In this document: piece by piece, positions 1-6,844 of the stretch
How the letters are laid out: every line of letters begins with the position of its first letter
Numbering within the stretch: position 1 is the first letter of the stretch
From: Chloroflexota bacterium
GTDB taxonomy: Bacteria > Chloroflexota > Ktedonobacteria > Ktedonobacterales > Ktedonobacteraceae
Direction of reading: 5' to 3'
Length of the DNA: 17,912 nucleotides
NCBI GenBank assembly: GCA_005881495.1
Contig: VBHI01000075.1
Location: 10,460-28,371, forward strand
Notes under the pieces: model-generated
Told to the model about the DNA's origin: nothing
Database searches by the model: none
What the model saw: only the letters and a program-made list of their open reading frames with translations
Program-made: the position numbers and the translations under genes

Positions 1-1593
1 GGCGCGCTCTCGCTCTTCATCGCTCCTAGCCATCTGTTCTAGCACATCCAGGAAAGCCTGCACGCCGTCGTAGTCCCACGCTGGCATACGCTGGCATATT
101 TGCTCGAACAATTCCTTCGCCGTCAGTTCTTGCTGGAGGAGCGACTGCAAGTTCGCTTTCTGTCGAATAGGTGAGTGACCATCGGTGGAATGAATATTCA
201 ACGGGTGGCGGGTCGGATCAGGCTCAATGACTCGCCCGAATTTGTCTACGCACTGCAAGACAGTATTGCCGGTTTCGTCGCCATGCACGGTAAAGATGAA
301 AGCGCCGCCATCGGTATGGCTGCCTCCGCGCGCGTTCCAGTAGAGGTCGGCGCGCGACCAGAAGCGCGTATCTTCCTGTGACAGGCTTTCCAGGACTGCG
401 TCTATAGCCTGTTTTTCGGAGGCCGCGAAGCCAATGGTGGCTACGCCGCGCTGCAAGGCGAAGACCTGGGGACGTAGCATGGAGGTATCGGTGATACCAA
501 CCAGGCGGTGGGTGCGCTTACGGACATCCGACTGGGCGATGAGGAAGAACCAGGGGCCATCGGGTGAACTACTCAGGTGGACAGTCTGGAGCATGGAATA
601 CAGGCGCTGCTTTGCCGGTGCTAGCAGCGTAAAATCGCGCTCGGTGGTTGGTGCCATCGCCTCGATGACGTATTCAAGCGGGTAGCCATAGACGCGATGC
701 AGCAGGTCGAACAGCAGGACGGCCACCTCGGTATCTGTCAGGAACAGCGGTTGGATGTTGCGCTGGGCAAGATAGGAGCAGATGGAGGCATAATTGGCGA
801 AGTCTCCGTTGTGCACCAGGGCCTCGTGCATGCCGATGAACGGGTGAGCGCCACCGGGATGCCACACCTTACCTTTCGTCGGATAGCGATGGTGCCCGAT
901 CCAGACATGGGCACGCAGGTTTTCCAGCCCGTAATAGCGCACGACATCATCGCCATAGCCAACCATCTTGAGGACGAGCACGTTTTTCCCGTGTGACAGC
1001 ACGAACGCGCGCTTCTCACCGGCCGCTGCATAAAATGCGCTATTCAGGCGGTAGGTATTTTGATAGACGATCTCGTCTTCAATGGCCGTGTCATCGCTGT
1101 TGGCGATGTCGTACTGCTGCCGGAACTGCGCCAGCGCCTCTGGGCGTACATGCACGAAATAGCACCACACATCCGGTGGCTGCACCTCCAGGCCGGGAAT
1201 CGAGCGAAAGTCTGGCAAGGTGGGTAACTGGAATGTCATATCGACGATGAAGGTCGGCTCGATACAGGTTGCTTCTACCTGCGGGCGCACCGAGCTATCC
1301 AGGTAGGCGACAGCCAGCAGGTAATCGTTGGCAAGCGTGGCGCGCTGGCATCCAAAGAACTCAGGATCCAGGCCAACGGCGGCAATACCACCTCCCTTGC
1401 CGTTCCCTCGATTGCGCATCTGTTGCAGCGCCTGAAGTAGGTGGCTGCCACGAACAGGTGTGCTTGCAGCCATACCGATGACTCCACAGCCGCCCTCCGC
1501 TTCGTTATCGTAGCGGGGAAGCGGGCTTTCGTGAACAGAGCGCCGGGAAGTAATCAAAGCTTCAATGAGTTGCTCGCGATCCATCTTGACCAT
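1..1593 (-). CDS. Class II glutamine amidotransferase, glutamate synthase domain 1 type (3' partial)
   Basis: The frame is open on the minus strand from 1593 to the left edge with no stop, so the C-terminus lies outside the window (at least 531 residues). After a short propeptide-like stretch it reads EGGCGVIGMA, with Cys36 as the presumed N-terminal nucleophile after processing. ALQQMRNRGNGKGGGIA, GHHRYPTKGKVWHPGG and VHNGDFANY follow, which are the expected glutaminase signatures of the Ntn-hydrolase amidotransferases. The family releases ammonia from glutamine for a partner synthase. It overlaps the upstream FMN-domain gene by 32 bases, so translation is probably coupled. An alternative start is the ATG at 1584, which has AGAAGAG about 9 bases upstream and suits it slightly better. 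It is longer than a bare amidotransferase domain, so extra C-terminal sequence is present. PurF is less likely given the neighbours. Confidence 0.85.
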   Translation of the reverse strand, partial: MVKMDREQLIEALITSRRSVHESPLPRYDNEAEGGCGVIGMAASTPVRGSHLLQALQQMRNRGNGKGGGIAAVGLDPEFFGCQRATLANDYLLAVAYLDSSVRPQVEATCIEPTFIVDMTFQLPTLPDFRSIPGLEVQPPDVWCYFVHVRPEALAQFRQQYDIANSDDTAIEDEIVYQNTYRLNSAFYAAAGEKRAFVLSHGKNVLVLKMVGYGDDVVRYYGLENLRAHVWIGHHRYPTKGKVWHPGGAHPFIGMHEALVHNGDFANYASICSYLAQRNIQPLFLTDTEVAVLLFDLLHRVYGYPLEYVIEAMAPTTERDFTLLAPAKQRLYSMLQTVHLSSSPDGPWFFLIAQSDVRKRTHRLVGITDTSMLRPQVFALQRGVATIGFAASEKQAIDAVLESLSQEDTRFWSRADLYWNARGGSHTDGGAFIFTVHGDETGNTVLQCVDKFGRVIEPDPTRHPLNIHSTDGHSPIRQKANLQSLLQQELTAKELFEQICQRMPAWDYDGVQAFLDVLEQMARSDEERERA

Positions 1594-2914
1594 CTCTTCT
1601 TGAATAACTCAGCGCATCCATGCGGCCCCGAAGCTCAAGCACGCTGCGCAGCCCTAAGTGCCGCAGAATGGTACGTAACTGCCGCTGCAAGGAGGTATAG
1701 AAGCGGCACAGCCGCTCGGCTCCCCAATCGGAATCGACCAGTTGCGAGAGCTGGGGATCGGTCGTGGTCAAGCCAAACGGGCAGCCCCGACCTCGCTCGC
1801 AGTTGCTGCAGCGCGTGCAGCCTAGAGCGACCAGTTCAGCTGTACCGAGAATGCAGCCATCCGCGCCCAGGGCAATCGCTTTGGCGATGTCGTCAGCCGT
1901 GCGGATACCGCCGCCCGCCATCAGGACGACTTCGTCGCGGATGCCCTCGGAGAGGAGATAACGATGCACCTTTGGAATGGCCAGCTCGATAGGCATGGCG
2001 ATGTTCTTCTTGGCAATTTCGGGTGCGGCTCCTGTGCCGCCGTAGCCACCGTCGATCTCGATGATATGCGCCCCGGCGTAGTAGCTGCCCATCGCCACCA
2101 TGTCAACGTCCACCGGCGTCGAAACTTTGACCGCCATGAGCGCGTCGGGATGGATGGTTTTCATCCAGTCGATGTGCTTCTTGTGATCCTCGACCGAATA
2201 GACGCTGTGGAACGGAAACGGTGAAAACAGGCTGACCCAGGGCACGCTCTCGCGCATTTTGGCGACAGCGGTCGTGGACTTGTCCCCCAGTAGGTGTCCA
2301 CCAAGCCCAGGCTTGGCTCCTTGAGCGTACTTGAACTCGATGACGGGCGCGCGCAGGATCGTCTCTTCTCGCACACCGAACATGCCCGTAGCGACCTGCG
2401 TAATCACATGCTCGGCATAGGGGGCCAGCGATTCGGGGTAGCCACCCTCGCCGGTTGAGGTGAACGTTCCCCACTGCCTGGCTGCCTTTGCGCGAGCCAG
2501 CATGATCTGCTCCCCGACGGAGCCATAGGACATGCCACCGCCATACCAGGGAATGGGAATCGAGATGTGGCGGTCATATGGTCGACGATTCAACGGAATC
2601 GAGGTATCGACGACTTCCTGCTCAGGAATCCACTGCTCCCTGGGCAGATACTTGAATGCCAGCGCATCGAAACCGCCGCCGGAGCACCCTATGCGATATT
2701 CAAGGTCGTTGTCTGGGGGATTGCCCGTTTCGGCCTGCATCCAGGTGGATAGGATGAGATCGGATGTCCAGCGCGCGTCGCCCAAAGCTGGCGGCCGGCC
2801 AAAGACCAGGCTGGGCCATGTGTGAAAGCCATGATGAAGGGCCTCCTGGTGCTTTTCAATGATACGTTCTTCAGTCGTTTTGCCGTTCAGTTTCATCTCA
2901 TTACTCATACTCAT
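1562..2914 (-). CDS. Glutamate synthase FMN/Fe-S core domain protein
   Basis: This is a 450-residue protein with the conserved core of the glutamate synthase FMN domain: GGGMSYGSVGEQ (about 125-136), STGEGG (about 153-158), QGAKPGLGGHLLG (198-210), IDGGYGGTGAAP (287-298) and the phosphate-binding loop MAGGGIRTADDIAKAIALGADG (332-353). A cysteine cluster CTRCSNCERGRGCPFG places Cys366, 369, 372 and 378 where the family carries its Fe-S cluster. The reaction expected from the family is reductive transfer of amide nitrogen to 2-oxoglutarate, with ammonia delivered by the amidotransferase encoded next. It is the middle gene of a three-gene minus-strand run, 53 bases after the 447-aa gene and overlapping the amidotransferase. 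The start is loosely set: the N-terminus is MSMSNEM and no strong ribosome site precedes any of the three Met codons. Confidence 0.88.
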   Translation of the reverse strand: MSMSNEMKLNGKTTEERIIEKHQEALHHGFHTWPSLVFGRPPALGDARWTSDLILSTWMQAETGNPPDNDLEYRIGCSGGGFDALAFKYLPREQWIPEQEVVDTSIPLNRRPYDRHISIPIPWYGGGMSYGSVGEQIMLARAKAARQWGTFTSTGEGGYPESLAPYAEHVITQVATGMFGVREETILRAPVIEFKYAQGAKPGLGGHLLGDKSTTAVAKMRESVPWVSLFSPFPFHSVYSVEDHKKHIDWMKTIHPDALMAVKVSTPVDVDMVAMGSYYAGAHIIEIDGGYGGTGAAPEIAKKNIAMPIELAIPKVHRYLLSEGIRDEVVLMAGGGIRTADDIAKAIALGADGCILGTAELVALGCTRCSNCERGRGCPFGLTTTDPQLSQLVDSDWGAERLCRFYTSLQRQLRTILRHLGLRSVLELRGRMDALSYSRRDGQDGSRATH

Positions 2915-2967
2915 TCAGAAACACCGCTGGCGCGGCAAGTGCTTGGCACTCATCTGAGTGCAAGGAA

Positions 2968-4311
2968 CTATTCCTCGCCGAAGACTTCTCGTTCCAGGTC
3001 TCTCTGGAACATACAGCGTCCAAGCTCCCCCCGCAGCCGCCGCACCTCTCGCAGACCCATCGCGCCCAGGATTTCCAGCAACTGATCACGCCAGGAAGCA
3101 GCCAGGTTCGTTATCCGCTTCACCCCCCAGCCTATGTCCATGCGCGGGAAGGAGAAAGAAGCTGTTTGCCGATTCACACATTCGCCATGAAAGCCGGCTT
3201 GCAATGCTACCGCGAGCGCAACATCCAACGTGACTGCATCCAGGCCGCAGATGATGGCTTTCGGCACATGTTCGGCCAGCACGACGCCCCCGCCGCCGAT
3301 GAGGGTGACTTCTTCTCGCATCCCAGCATCGACCAGGCTCTGATGCGCTTGCAAGATCAGATCCATTATGAACCGATCTCCGACATACCCGTGGTAATTG
3401 GCGGTGAGGTGTAACACACGCACGCCTTGCTGCACCAGTTCCAGGACGTTCGTATCCATTGGAACGCGTACACAGACGATGCAGCCAGGGAAGCGTTGTC
3501 GCAGTATATCAAAATGCTCCCGGTCCCATCCTTCCAGCACGATCATAAGCGGTTGCCAGGAGAGCTGTTCAAGCAAGTTCCACGTTTCCGCAGCAATCAC
3601 GGGTACAACATGCAGCCCCTCCAGGGAATGCGTGATGACCGATGCTATGGGTGCCATCGCAAGGGTCTCGACCTGGCGCGCCGCTCCGGCGAATACCGGC
3701 ACGATCGGCGTTGACCGGTCAGCGTCAAGGGGCGTGTCGAAGAGGAATGGTACCTGGGCCGAAATGACTGCTGGCAAAGGACCTGTCACCTCGCCCTGCT
3801 CGTCGAAGCGCAGGAAGGCGGGTTTTTCGCCGATATCGACCACCGTCGAGATGAACTCTCGCCCGTGAATCCCATCGCGCGTCGGACGCACAATTTCTGA
3901 CATATCCGTCCAGAGGCTGTCCCAACCCTCGCCGCCAAAGGCTCCTCGGTAGCCTGCGCCGCGCACCGGCACGCGCCCTGTGCGCGCTTCGTACAGGATG
4001 GTTTCGACGTAATCCGGCTTCACATATGAATCGCCCAAATACTGCCGCATAGGGTTTGGGACAATCTGCACGACACCCGGATACTGGACGGTACAGCGCA
4101 AGCAGCCGACACACAGTTCTTCGCGAGGGGCGAGGCCGCCAACTGGTCGAGAGAAGACGCCGTACACGCAGGGGCGGCTCAAAGCGACCGGGATGTCGCC
4201 TTTCAGAGCGATAAGTTCCTTGAGTACCATACCAATCAGGCGATGCTTTTTCACCTTGACCCGGAACTTTGGAGGGAGTGGTACAATATCCGGTACCTCT
4301 CCAGTCTCCAT
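2968..4311 (-). CDS. FMN-binding glutamate synthase family protein with ferredoxin-like motif
   Basis: This is a 447-residue protein. Residues 67-82 read CVGCLRCTVQYPGVVQ, a ferredoxin-like Cys pattern with three cysteines (67, 70, 73) and a Tyr where a fourth might be expected. Downstream come VPVRGAGYRGAFGGEGWDSLWTDMSEIVRPTRDGIHGREF and a TIM-barrel-like half with TLIGGGGVVLAEHVPKAIICGLDAVTLD, resembling a divergent glutamate synthase FMN barrel. It heads the operon and probably forms a complex with the two downstream products. The barrel lacks the full glycine-rich FMN signature seen in its neighbour, so it may be structural or electron-transferring rather than catalytic. The start is doubtful. 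The ATG at 4311 has no ribosome site, it is the only ATG in frame before an upstream stop, and a well-initiated ORF in another frame overlaps it (see 4251-4469). Confidence 0.78.
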   Translation of the reverse strand: METGEVPDIVPLPPKFRVKVKKHRLIGMVLKELIALKGDIPVALSRPCVYGVFSRPVGGLAPREELCVGCLRCTVQYPGVVQIVPNPMRQYLGDSYVKPDYVETILYEARTGRVPVRGAGYRGAFGGEGWDSLWTDMSEIVRPTRDGIHGREFISTVVDIGEKPAFLRFDEQGEVTGPLPAVISAQVPFLFDTPLDADRSTPIVPVFAGAARQVETLAMAPIASVITHSLEGLHVVPVIAAETWNLLEQLSWQPLMIVLEGWDREHFDILRQRFPGCIVCVRVPMDTNVLELVQQGVRVLHLTANYHGYVGDRFIMDLILQAHQSLVDAGMREEVTLIGGGGVVLAEHVPKAIICGLDAVTLDVALAVALQAGFHGECVNRQTASFSFPRMDIGWGVKRITNLAASWRDQLLEILGAMGLREVRRLRGELGRCMFQRDLEREVFGEE

Positions 4312-4469
4312 CTGATATCGATGATAGGTAGGTGGTGATGAATGGGTGCTCGCTGGGCGAGTTGGCCGGGTGGATCGTTCAGAGAGAGAGTTTGCTCTGC
4401 TATTGCCGCTTCTGCAGCCGGGGCCTGTTCAACGTCGATCACCAATGGAATCGAATCGGACATCATCAT
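4251..4469 (-). CDS. 72-aa ORF overlapping the head of the glutamate synthase operon; possible frameshifted N-terminus
   Basis: The ORF begins at a triple ATG (4469, 4466, 4463) preceded by GGAGG six bases upstream, the best ribosome site of this operon. It reads MMMSDSIPLVIDVEQAP and continues through APIHHHLPIIDIRW before ending at 4251, inside the 447-aa gene. The 447-aa frame has no ribosome site of its own. Around 4311 the two frames differ by one base. Either this ORF is the true N-terminus of the 447-aa protein separated by a -1 shift (a natural 1-base deletion, a sequencing error or recoding), or it is a short coupled leader protein. I cannot tell which from one sequence. The residues are not low complexity, which favours real coding. 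Confidence 0.45.
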   Translation of the reverse strand: MMMSDSIPLVIDVEQAPAAEAAIAEQTLSLNDPPGQLAQRAPIHHHLPIIDIRWRLERYRILYHSLQSSGSR

Positions 4470-4475
4470 CGGCGT

Positions 4476-4496
4476 CCTCCGGGGCTTCTTTGCCCC
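4476..4496 (-). promoter_or_regulatory. Shine-Dalgarno GGAGG directly abutting a GGGGC/GCCCC hairpin
   Basis: On the minus strand GGGGC, a six-base loop and GCCCC are followed immediately by GGAGG and then, six bases on, by ATGATGATG. The stem touches the ribosome site, so its folding could influence initiation of the glutamate synthase operon. The base pairing is seen directly; the regulatory effect is inference. Confidence 0.45.
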
Positions 4497-4546
4497 AACC
4501 TGACAACACATTGTTCATATCTATGTAGACAACATGCACAGAACTC

Positions 4547-4614
4547 GTTGTCCTTCTCAGGACATGCTAGGCAAGTTGTCCTTCTCAATATACTATACTC
4601 CCCCATCTGTGGGG
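4547..4614 (-). promoter_or_regulatory. Putative promoter/operator of the glutamate synthase operon, with 13-bp direct repeats
   Basis: The 13-mer GTTGTCCTTCTCA occurs twice exactly, at 4547-4559 and 4575-4587, start to start 28 bases apart. On the minus strand a TATAGTATATT stretch (4587-4597) could supply the -10 element, which would put the transcription start over the proximal repeat. A small inverted repeat CCCCA-TCTG-TGGGG (4601-4614) sits where the spacer or -35 would be; no good -35 is seen. Further GTTGTC/GACAAC half-sites occur between here and the start codon. The arrangement suits a repressor or activator binding site, but the factor is unknown. Confidence 0.45.
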
Positions 4615-4714
4615 ATACTATAGGTAAGTTGCGCAAAAATAAGGTGGCATTATTATGCAAGTTATACAATGATCTTGCTCTCGTTTTATGAAGGTGAGGT
4701 AGATGTGAACGCTA

Positions 4715-4724
4715 TGGTAAGATA
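4715..4724 (+). promoter_or_regulatory. Extended -10 promoter element TATGGTAAGAT
   Basis: The TG-n-TAAGAT element lies in a block (4713-4743) that matches, with a few differences, the block at 6125-6154: TATG-TAA-ATAGAGCCAT followed by ATGAAGCC. It precedes the 28-codon ORF by about 25 bases. No convincing -35 is visible, as is common for extended -10 promoters. The repetition of the block supports a functional module. Confidence 0.35.
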
Positions 4725-4749
4725 GAGCCATCAATATGAAGCCTACCAA

Positions 4750-4836
4750 ATGACTGTTACCTTGACTATCCAGGAATACCAGGTGCTTGCCGCAGAAGCC
4801 GCCAGGAGAGGAGTGCCTGGCCAGGGCATGATATAA
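4750..4836 (+). CDS. 28-aa small ORF of unknown function
   Basis: The ORF reads MTVTLTIQEYQVLAAEAARR and then eight more residues to TAA. A hydrophobic strand followed by a helix rich in Ala and charged residues resembles the opening of a small DNA-binding or antitoxin-like protein. It is too short for a complete domain, so it may be a gene relic or a leader peptide. No ribosome site is visible upstream. Its stop codon overlaps the -10 element used for the Uma2 gene. Confidence 0.25.
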   Translation: MTVTLTIQEYQVLAAEAARRGVPGQGMI

Positions 4837-4837
4837 T
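4829..4837 (+). promoter_or_regulatory. Extended -10 promoter for the first Uma2 gene
   Basis: CATGATATAAT gives a perfect TATAAT (4832-4837) with an upstream TG (4829-4830). The start codon at 4883 lies about 45 bases downstream, giving a leader of roughly 40 bases. The -35 region is poor, as expected for an extended -10 promoter. Confidence 0.5.
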
Positions 4838-4882
4838 GAATGTGATGGTCTAACCCCCATATGTAGATAAATGAGGTGCTCT

Positions 4883-5506
4883 ATGGCAATGCAACCAGCG
4901 CGGCAGTACATGACGTTTGAGCAGTATCTGCTGCTCGTCAACAACTCTGACCGGCACTATGAATATTACGATGGTGAGGTACGACTGATGGCGGGTGGAA
5001 CATCAAATCATGCGACGATCGCGCTCAACTGTGGTGTAGCACTTGACCAAGCACTGGGTGATGACGCGGTTTGCCGCCCATATGTCACTGATAAACTGGT
5101 ACGGGTAGCCCCCACAAAGACACTGATACCCGACGTCGTTGTCTCCTGTGATACTGCTGACCATGGGGAATCACAAATCATCGATTCGCCCATCCTCGTC
5201 GTCGAAGTACTCTCAAGATCAACAGAGATGACAGATCGCTTTGTGAAGTTGGCACTCTATCAGGCAAAAGAGAGTATCCAGGAAATCATCTTTATTAGCC
5301 AGATGATTCAACGCGTCGAGGTCTTTTCTCGCTCTACTACCGACTGGATCTACCATCAATATGGGGCGGGGCAAAGCTTTTTCCTGACAAGTCTAGACAT
5401 TGAAATAGAGGTACGCCAATTGTACCGGCGTTTATCTATTCCCGCGGTGGTTGAAGAGGTTGAGGAAGAGGATATGCCGGCATCGGAGCCTGGAAATAAT
5501 TCATGA
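4883..5506 (+). CDS. Uma2 family protein (PD-(D/E)XK nuclease-like fold)
   Basis: The protein has the Uma2/DUF820 layout: MTFEQYLLL, then HYEYYDGEVRLMAGGTSNH, then a central IPDVVVSCD, the strand SPILVVEVLS and a downstream KLALYQA helix. The family has a restriction-endonuclease-like fold, is very abundant in Chloroflexi and cyanobacteria, and has no agreed function. The PD...D and E..EVLS positions look intact. ATG at 4883 is chosen because GAGG lies six bases upstream; starting at 4871 would put that site inside the gene. The last about 25 residues are very acidic (VVEEVEEEDMPASEPG). It is followed by a recombinase relic, as is the second Uma2 gene. Confidence 0.85.
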   Translation: MAMQPARQYMTFEQYLLLVNNSDRHYEYYDGEVRLMAGGTSNHATIALNCGVALDQALGDDAVCRPYVTDKLVRVAPTKTLIPDVVVSCDTADHGESQIIDSPILVVEVLSRSTEMTDRFVKLALYQAKESIQEIIFISQMIQRVEVFSRSTTDWIYHQYGAGQSFFLTSLDIEIEVRQLYRRLSIPAVVEEVEEEDMPASEPGNNS

Positions 5507-5603
5507 GTGGACATCCTTCAAGAGCAATATGTTCTCTCCTTCCGTTTACTACGTGTACCATACCTATATGAAAACAACCATATACTCTGATGACGAGGAT
5601 CGG

Positions 5604-5667
5604 CCCAAAGTGTCTGCTTGTCACGCAAGTATGCTTGCGGATAATCGGACTCCCGTCGGTTCCGTTC
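5604..5667 (-). pseudogene. Relic of a recombinase-like C-terminus (copy A)
   Basis: This 64-base stretch matches 10171-10234 at 54 of 64 positions by hand alignment, in the same orientation. Read on the minus strand it gives ERNRRESDYPQAYLRD, against ERNRRASDYLQVDQRD in the longer copy at 10082-10489. Only this tail survives: homology stops at 5667, three bases before the palindrome at 5671. It is therefore debris of the same gene that follows the second Uma2 gene. Confidence 0.6.
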
Positions 5668-5670
5668 AGC

Positions 5671-5710
5671 AAATAGTGTGATTTACTATTGATAGTAAAT
5701 CACACTATTT
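5671..5710. repeat. Perfect 40-bp palindrome, 19-bp arms
   Basis: AAATAGTGTGATTTACTAT, then TG, then its exact reverse complement. The arms are AT-rich and pair without a mismatch. No T-tract follows, so it is not a classical terminator. Its left edge falls where the recombinase relic stops, which suggests the terminus or scar of a mobile sequence. A dimeric operator is the other option. Confidence 0.75.
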
Positions 5711-5793
5711 ATATTTAAAGTCCCTGCCACGGCCGTTATAAAGGCATGCAATAGAGAGGGGAAAGAGTATTATCCACTGCAGTTCATCCGCTG

Positions 5794-6030
5794 TCACTCA
5801 TTTTCCAGGAGCCTGGGAAAGGCTTTGAGACCTTGAGCATCATGAAAGACACTCTTCGTGTTTGGTGCGCAAGGGACACATCCCTTCTTTCGAAGAAGCA
5901 TAAGACGACTCCCTATTTCACCTTGCATCGCGGTTCGTTGCTCACAGGATACCAGGTGCCTGGTCGTGCTTCCCTTACTCAGCTCTCTGTGACAAAAGGT
6001 ACACGTTCCTTTTGAGGTCTGTCTCCTCAT
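5794..6030 (-). CDS. Small CCHC zinc-finger protein, probably a truncated N-terminal module
   Basis: ATG at 6030 is preceded by AGGAGG six bases upstream, the strongest ribosome site in the region, so this 78-aa ORF is likely translated. It opens MRRQTSKGTCTFCHRELSKG and continues STTRHLVSC, giving a C-x2-C-x11-H-x4-C zinc-finger pattern at about residues 10-28. After residue 40 the sequence (GSRLMLLRKKGCVPCAPN) looks unrelated to a folded domain. I infer that this is the zinc-finger head of a longer protein whose body has been lost; similar heads are known on larger proteins in this group of bacteria. It is divergent from the SWIM operon promoter. Confidence 0.55.
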   Translation of the reverse strand: MRRQTSKGTCTFCHRELSKGSTTRHLVSCEQRTAMQGEIGSRLMLLRKKGCVPCAPNTKSVFHDAQGLKAFPRLLENE

Positions 6031-6126
6031 ACGATTCCTCCTCTGCTGGCTGCTCACTATTTGTCTGTAACTGGATACGATATGAACAGCCGAAAGAAAA
6101 GCACCGCCGCCATGCCTAGCCACCTA

Positions 6127-6135
6127 TGATAAAAT
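6127..6135 (+). promoter_or_regulatory. Extended -10 promoter of the SWIM operon
   Basis: TATGATAAAAT has TG (6127-6128), one base, then TAAAAT (6130-6135). The surrounding block 6125-6154 repeats that at 4713-4743. It would start transcription about 40 bases before the first gene of the operon. Confidence 0.5.
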
Positions 6136-6181
6136 AGAGCCATTACATGAAGCCCGTCAGTAAGGGAGAACGTGAATAGAC

Positions 6182-6844
6182 ATGTTGAAGAAGAACCTGG
6201 AACACCGCGAGAAACCCGAACTCATCGCCATTATTCAACACATGCTGCGCCAGGAGCCAGAATTGCCATGGCTTCTCATGACACCACTGCCAACAGTCTC
6301 ATCTCGGAAGTCCTCTGTTGATCCAGAGGTGTACCGCCAGCAGGTTCTAGCCGCAATGGCCGCTGGGGAGAGCCAGCGCAAGCGCAAACGCGGCGAGGTC
6401 GAGAGAAGACTGACTGCTATCAAGACCATCGCCGACGAGTTTGCCGCACAGGAACAGTATGCTGCGGCTCTCACCATTTACGAGATACTGGTCACCGAGG
6501 TCATCGAACACTTCAATGACTATCGAGATGAGTATGTCGCGTTTTGTGTTATTCTCATCGGCTGTATCGATGGACTGGATAGCTGCTTCGCAGGGGGAGA
6601 GGACAACTCGGAGATGCGACTGCGCGTCCTACGCATGCTGTTTGCCATTTTCCGCTTCTATACCGATAGCGGGATGGACCTGGATGAGGATATTGCCGGT
6701 TTGCTTGTTGGCAACACCTCGCCGGAGGAACGACCGGTTATCGCGGGCTGGGCACAGGATGCGCTCAAGCAAAAAGCACCTTGGAGCAGCGGCGAACGCT
6801 ATGAGATGCTGCTGGCAGCTTTAGAACGGGCCAACTCGCTATGA
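6182..6844 (+). CDS. SWIM-less paralog of the downstream SWIM protein
   Basis: This 220-aa protein aligns with roughly residues 108-320 of the next gene product. The shared landmarks are a helix ELIAIIQHMLRQEPE / QLITLIKQLLQKQPE, a VYRQQV / DYRRQV motif, an AAALTIYEILV / NAAAIYEAVAV helix, a GCIDGLDSCF / DCVEGLGACL motif and a IFRFYTDSG / VYRFDVNHG motif. It lacks both the N-terminal SWIM zinc finger and the C-terminal helical repeats. Its stop overlaps the next start (ATGA), so the two are translationally coupled and may act as partners. GGGAGAA lies 11 bases before the ATG. An in-frame stop just upstream rules out a longer form. Function unknown. Confidence 0.8.
   Translation: MLKKNLEHREKPELIAIIQHMLRQEPELPWLLMTPLPTVSSRKSSVDPEVYRQQVLAAMAAGESQRKRKRGEVERRLTAIKTIADEFAAQEQYAAALTIYEILVTEVIEHFNDYRDEYVAFCVILIGCIDGLDSCFAGGEDNSEMRLRVLRMLFAIFRFYTDSGMDLDEDIAGLLVGNTSPEERPVIAGWAQDALKQKAPWSSGERYEMLLAALERANSL

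Noticed and set aside
1441..1992. 183-aa plus-strand ORF
   Set aside because: Shadow of the amidotransferase and FMN-domain genes, both of which have clear family motifs on the other strand.
3398..3868. 156-aa plus-strand ORF
   Set aside because: Antisense to the 447-aa glutamate synthase-like gene; Cys/Ser/Arg-rich with no motif.
4618..4944. 108-aa minus-strand ORF
   Set aside because: Crosses the Uma2 promoter and start region; composition is not protein-like.
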